This document shows, in pieces, positions 58,868-64,000 of a stretch of 64,000 nucleotides of DNA. The position numbers were made by a program, and so were the translations under genes. The notes under the pieces were generated by a model. It was not told the origin of the DNA, made no database searches, and worked only from the letters and a program-made list of their open reading frames with translations. Source of the DNA: Hexactinellida sp. DTS-2022 (taxonomy: Eukaryota > Porifera > Hexactinellida); the NCBI GenBank assembly GCA_028753945.1, contig JAPNXP010000002.1, forward strand, positions 11,718,001-11,782,000, in the 5' to 3' direction. How positions within the stretch are numbered: position 1 is the stretch's first letter; each line of letters begins with the position of its first letter.

Positions 58868-59040
58868 AAGGAAATTGTCTAAAACCTCAGATTTGTGCCT
58901 GATTGTTGTTCAGTACTCAATAAAAATATGTCTGTGAAGTGTGGGAATTGAATACCCGGATTTGAAATTTGCCTTAATTGGCCTTTTGTTTGCGGCGGAT
59001 TAAATAATAAAATGGTCAAACAATATTATTAGATAATGGA
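58868..59040 (+). repeat. Interspersed repeat family R1, 5' fragment
   Basis: AGGAAATTGTCTAAAACCTC to GCGGCGGATTAAAT aligns with 29056-29215. The rest of the family is missing. Confidence 0.65.
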
Positions 59041-59129
59041 TTATAAGTTACAATAATATTAAGATAATAAATATGTCTCTTGTCTTTGCAGGTTAAGCTT
59101 TAATGGCATGTACTATTGCAAATTATTCG

Positions 59130-59700
59130 GGCTTTGAAACACTAAATCTGTTAGACTTACATCCTTTTCCAGTTAGTACACACTTACATTAGTAAAACCT
59201 TAACCACTACAATTAGAATCTTGATGCTCAGCCTCACGAACTCCAAGTCTCCAACCTCCATATCTTGACATATATCCTCGTAGTTGTTAAGTTTTTGTGG
59301 ACAAAGATAAATTGATTAGTCTCGCGAAACGTCCACTATCCCCGAGCAAATTGGTATGCGATATAATTATCATTTCGATGCAAAATAATACCATTTATGT
59401 TGCGTGGGTCACCTTTACCACGAACATTCAAACGTATTGAGAATTTGAGATACTCATGTTATTAGCTGTACCAGCAACTTGTTCAAGACGACTGCATTGA
59501 ACCATACGTTGGCATTGTACAAACAAGTCATCTCTAGGTTGAATAATATTTTGATTCATTTAATCAAGATTATCTGCTATTATATCCTGTGAGTAGTCAA
59601 AGCAGAATGGCACGCGGAAGAATTTTGCACCCGCAGCCCGTCTCGCATAAAATGCAGTATCTTGTTTATTGCCCTTAAATTTACAAAACGATAGGTGTTT
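59130..59700 (-). pseudogene. Decayed gene of unknown family
   Basis: The minus strand reads GNKQDTAFYARRAAGAKFFR, then VPFCFDYSQDIIADNLD-stop, DDLFVQCQRMVQCSRLEQVA, a frame change, NVRGKGDPRNINGIILHRND, WTFRETNQFIFVHKN and GYMSRYGGWRLGVREAEHQD. The long amino-acid-like stretches in order, with only single stops or frame slips, look like a once-coding exon. I do not recognise the protein. Both host gene and mobile-element origin are possible. Confidence 0.35.
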
Positions 59701-59999
59701 TGGTCAACTAATTCCATTAGATAAGTCTAGCTCACTCTAACAGACCTCAACTCGTGAGCTGAAGAAATAAATTATCATGCTAACACGTATTAGGTCGAAA
59801 TGAGTATTCTTCTGGATGTAATTATTACGGATATACGAAAAATCACGTTTTGATTGTGCAGAAATGGCTGTAAGAGGTGAAATTTCGTGGTATTTATTAA
59901 TTATTGTATTTATAGTAAATACAAAATTTAATTAATGATAAACAATTTACACTGTCAGTGTTATAAGTTCATTGGATTAACTGACTGTCCTGATAATTG

Positions 60000-61069
60000 C
60001 AAAGCTGGGCAATAATCCGTTAATCCGGTAATCTTTAATTAACTGAAGTTAAATTTTTCGTTAACGATTAACTTTTAAGTTAACCTTGAAATCGTTAACG
60101 GACTTAATTAACTTCCGTTACATTTACAAGTCCGTTAATAGACCGTTAACGCAATTATGAATTATTGATAGTTTCTATTACAATAACCGAACAAATGTTT
60201 TTGAACATCAGGTATTTTATCCCACACACAATATGCTTCTTGTAGCGTATTAACGGCTGTTTAACCTACTTCGGAAGATATTAAATATCTTGCTATAGTT
60301 ATAAACTTTATAAACTTGCGATTTTAAGTCATTTTTTTTCCAATATCCATGAATAATATCCATGAATGTATCTCTGCCAAGTGCCACTTGTAGTACAAGT
60401 GGAACAAATGGGAATGCGACTTTATTTCAGTGGAAAATATTCGCAATGGTTAGAATATAAGCACATATATATTCGACCATGTGGTATTCAAATCATAAAT
60501 CAGAATTTGTATATTCTAATTCTCTCATAATGATCATAAGTTGTATATTTCATTACTTATTTTAGAGTTAATGAGTTTAACACATCCATAAAATGTAAAT
60601 TAATATCGTTTTGGTCAACTTATCGTCTACAAATGTTATTATCGTGCATGCTAGAAGCTTGAATGTATGAATACAAATTATTATTGTTTAAATCCTTTTG
60701 ACCGTTTAGTGTATTTTTAAATTTTCAATAGTGACACTTATGTGAATTTGAATTTTATATCTATATTAGTCAACATCCCTTAAACAACTTATTTTTCTTA
60801 TTATTCGCTCATTATACGATATAAAGGTTGTACTAGCATATCTCTTAGCTTGAATGACCCAACAAAGGAACATTTTTTAGTTAGAGCACTTTTTGAGATG
60901 TCTTATAGCAAAGAAACGTTGTTTGTATAATATAAATTAACTTTAACGGATTAACGTTAACTTCCGTTACATTTTTAACGGATTAACTGTTAATTAACGA
61001 AGTTAACTTTTTGGTTAACGGATTAACGATTAACGAAGTTAACCTTTTGATTAACTGTGCCCACCTTTG
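60000..61069. mobile_element. 1070-bp hAT-type non-autonomous element, perfect TSD
   Basis: Starts CAAAGCTGGGCAATAATCC and ends ATTAACTGTGCCCACCTTTG. Perfect 8-bp TSD gataattg (59992-59999, 61070-61077). Subterminal clusters of TTAACG/CGTTAA (GATTAACGGAAGTTAAC-like) at both ends. No ORF of note inside. Confidence 0.87.
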
Positions 61070-61643
61070 GATAATTGTTGAGTAGTACTTATATTCCGGG
61101 TCTTATTTGGAATTTTTTTTGGTCAACGGCCCGCTTGCAGCTCTGAATCACAGGCTCAGAGATAGTATTTGTAACCACGGTACTCTCATCCAGAATAGTA
61201 TTAATTGACGCAATACACTACCTACTACCTTTGAAATTAATAATTCTCTAAAAACAAATTTTCAAAACATTATCCAATTGTAGTATTAGGTATGGTGCAG
61301 ATATTATAATAATTTCCTAATTCCAATATTTATACCCCAAATTTAATAAAATGATTGGAATATTATTTGTTGTCAATTGATTGTTCGTATCGTGAAATTC
61401 AACCTTTTTCATTATTCAACCTATAACGCCCCAAATATCATTTGCATATGTGTCATTCTCTAAAGGGGAGTTTTTAATGTGTTATAATTTGTTATTGTAC
61501 TATCAATTGTGTGAGAAATAGAGTGTCTCTATTTTTCCAGGAGAAATAGAGTTATTTGTCAATATATTGGATTGCTAACTTTTATATTTTTTCAGATACA
61601 CCATTCTTTCAAACCTAGAAATACCAATTTCTGAATTCATATA

Positions 61644-61762
61644 CTATCATGGCAAGGCTGGATTCGGTTAACCGGCTAACCGGTTAACCGTTGCTGACAT
61701 TGGTTAACGGTTAGAGATTTTATTAACCAGTTAGCCGGTCTGTTGAATATCAGCGGATTAAA
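61644..61762 (+). mobile_element. CAAGG-type MITE, one terminus only
   Basis: CAAGGCTGGATTCGGTTAAC through GTTGAATATCAGCGG, the left part of the 46201-46588 element. Beyond it AAAGTGTCCTTTCATTAACA is the reverse complement of the sequence that follows the truncated copy at 58798-58835. Confidence 0.7.
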
Positions 61763-61849
61763 GTGTCCTTTCATTAACAGGACTTACATTACAGTTTTAC
61801 CCTGGCATCTGTATGTTATCCAAAATGGTGACCAATAAGATCAATTTGT

Positions 61850-62105
61850 ATAAATGATGACAATACTTAGGGAATCCATTTCGCCGGTGAATATTCTACA
61901 AGTTTAGGCAGTCATACTTGAATGGTGAAAACTAGTGAAAGTTTGAGCTGTTAATTCCCTCATGAACTGGTAGGCTTCCCCAGACTCTAACCAACGAACT
62001 AGAGCAGATAATAAATTAACATGGAATAATTATGTACAAGTGACAAATAAAATTGGTCATTGAGACGAACTCCCTTCCAAAAGTGTTGATTAGTCAATCA
62101 TGTCC
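61850..62105 (-). repeat. Interspersed repeat family R1, inverted fragment
   Basis: Reverse complement of bases 1-270 at roughly 80% identity by eye: CTAGTTCGTTGG, TACCAGTTCATGAGG and TTTTCACCATTCAA are shared. Confidence 0.7.
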
Positions 62106-62135
62106 ATATCTGACGATTTTCACAAATTCCGTTTC

Positions 62136-62254
62136 TGGGCCAGCGGAAGCAGCTCTAAAGTGGTCAGGCCATGACCTGCCGGGCTAAGTAGTGACACAAG
62201 AGCGGTCAGGTTATTGGCCTGACCGTCCTGACCGCTTCCGCCGACCCTGCAGTT
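62136..62254. mobile_element. Short GC-rich MITE fragment
   Basis: CTGGGCCAGCGGAAGCAGC at the left and GACCGCTTCCGCCGACCCTG at the right, with internal GGTCAGGCCATGACCTG palindrome and GGCCTGACCG. TSD not clear. Confidence 0.5.
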
Positions 62255-62792
62255 GAATGAGAAATTCTCTGGCGTTCACGATTATAACATTTAAAAAGTT
62301 GTCAAATCAATAATGTTATGGATTGAAATGACTACTCTATTTGATGTCCTATTGAGAAAATAATATGTTATCAAGATGCAAAATAAATTTAAATAATCCA
62401 TCCTTGGAGGATCTTTAGATTTGTCAATTACTTCATAAAATATAGTGATTCTAGAATATCGCTGTGAATCTTCGTAGGATTCAGAGCTTTGGTTTATTTC
62501 CGCCGCTGCTGTATAATAGCATCAAATAAAAACCGAAAATAACAACCATCGCTATGCAGTAATCGTTTCCATTTCATTTCTGAACTATGTCTTGCGGTCC
62601 TCAAGGAATGTGAAATAAAGGAATACCACTATGAACATTGTAATATCCAGTAGTGTAACTAAGATCAGAACAAGGTTAGTTAGGCAACCAATGAATAAGA
62701 AGCTAAGGCCACATTTAAAAAATACTTGTCTTCATACCCGCCCGTTCCAATTTTTATCCTCCGAACGGTCAATATATATTAGGCATATTTAG

Positions 62793-63608
62793 TAGAGCTG
62801 TACCGGAAGCGAGATTCTCTACTTCGGCCGGATCCGGATATCCGGTGCTCAATTATTCGGTTATCCGGCTAAATATGCATTTGACAAATTATACCATAAT
62901 ATCAGATCAAGCACAAGTTCTCCTTATTCTTGATTAATTTGTACATATACTAAGCTGGTGTTTTTTAGGGAGGCTTCTAAAATACTTTATGTGAATCCAC
63001 AATTGATGCAGTATATGAATACGTATACTTTCAATCGCATTCACCTTTGGTAAATAAGATCTTTTCACTAACATATTTATTTTTGTGATCGCTTTTCCTA
63101 TTAGCTTGAAAGGTTGCATTTTGTATCAATCCCAGCATGAGTGAAATTTGGCATTTTTCTCACTACCTAAGAACGATTCTTTCAGATCACTCTGTAATGA
63201 ATGTGATGCCAATACATATATCACGTGGTAAATATCCTAAATATATAGCACTTCAACACTGTGGAACCACATAAAACATTCACATCCAGAAATTTACCAA
63301 AAAAATAAACAATAAATGAAAATCCTCTTGTAGAAATTCGCAACAAGGTGATCATAGTATTTTTCGATCAACCAGTTCTGCTATTACACATTTTCTAAAT
63401 TCTACTCAAGAATATATATACAAGAAAACCTGTACCAGACATTAGAACGACAGAAGAAATGGACAGTTAATGACCCTAGAGCTATGGAAATTAACTTTAT
63501 ATTCGGAGAGTAGTTATTCTTTAATTCGTACACAAATACAATTGGGACCGTTATCCGGCCGGATAGTTGTTCATATCCGGTTCCGGCCGGATATCCGGTA
63601 CAGCCCTA
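62793..63608. mobile_element. 816-bp hAT-type non-autonomous element, perfect TSD
   Basis: Starts TAGAGCTGTACCGGAAGC and ends GGATATCCGGTACAGCCCTA. Perfect 8-bp TSD atatttag (62785-62792, 63609-63616). CCGGCCGGATATCCGG repeats lie inside both ends. Small frame at 62934-63119 is not supported as a gene. Confidence 0.87.
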
Positions 63609-63616
63609 ATATTTAG

Positions 63617-64000
63617 GCATCCATAATGTTTAAATAATCAATTTTATATATATTAAATTCCCTCATCCTTCCTTAAAATGTCAATTTACTTGAAAGCAAA
63701 CAACTTGTGCATATTGTATAGTAATACTACACAGTAGCTTAACACATGGAAATAGGAAAATATTTGTGATTATAAAATGCCTCTAAATGGTATTAAATTA
63801 AAGTTAGATAGATACTAACATTCATGTGAAATTTCAATTGATTTGAACACAAACTACGCCGATAAATATATTTTTGAATTATATCAAATGTATAGTTCCA
63901 TTTGTGATTTTCAGAATTCTAAAAATACAACATATTTCATTTCACTCTGAATTACATTGTATAAGGAATCGTGGTTATTTTGTATTCAAATATATACAAA
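63617..64000. other. Intergenic, nothing seen
   Basis: AT-rich sequence to the window end with no recognisable element or gene. Confidence 0.4.

Overview
This is about 64 kb of AT-rich nuclear DNA from an animal. The basis is spliceosomal introns with GT...AG borders, many eukaryotic DNA transposons, part of a metazoan-type cyclic-nucleotide-gated channel and the first exon of a Reeler-domain secreted protein. The mix (Ginger/KRBA2-like, GTF2IRD2-like hAT, THAP/P-like and KDZ-like transposases, short introns, low GC) suggests an invertebrate, possibly an arthropod. The taxon is inference only. I see no bacterial operon, rRNA, CRISPR array or LTR retroelement.

Layout. 0-5 kb: an interspersed repeat (1-873), then a complete hAT element (2007-4894) whose transposase has its middle section inverted, with a Tigger-like MITE nested inside. 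5-11 kb: a tRNA-like sequence, a Tigger-like element, a decayed DDE-type transposase broken by a hAT MITE and a 754-bp palindrome that itself contains a second palindrome, then Reeler exon 1 on the minus strand. 11.5-17.8 kb: Ginger element A. 18-20.9 kb: a MULE transposase fragment and MITE debris. 20.9-28.7 kb: Ginger element B, with perfect 4-bp TSD, 132-bp perfect inverted repeats and an apparently intact ten-exon gene for an 801-aa integrase plus OTU-protease protein. 29-35 kb: second copy of the first repeat, a hAT C-terminus, a MULE C-terminus carrying a RING finger, a TTAA-flanked palindrome and a broken THAP/P-like transposase. 36.9-41.8 kb: a GTF2IRD2-like hAT transposase split by a 3-kb insertion that holds a foldback element and another MITE. 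44.6-48.8 kb: a KDZ-like transposase relic. 50.2-52.3 kb: a second THAP/P-like transposase relic. 55.3-57.0 kb: the CNG-type channel. 57.8-64 kb: a foldback element with tandem-array arms nested in a MITE, further MITEs, a decayed unknown gene and an inverted copy of the first repeat.

How it fits together. The window is a transposon graveyard with at least six superfamilies nested in one another, most dated by clear target-site duplications. Two sequences look like host genes: the Reeler exon and the channel. Ginger B is the one element that looks recently mobile. Element A gives an older paralogue for comparison, which lets exon borders and phases be checked by eye: nine of ten exons have matching phase, and eight have exactly matching length.
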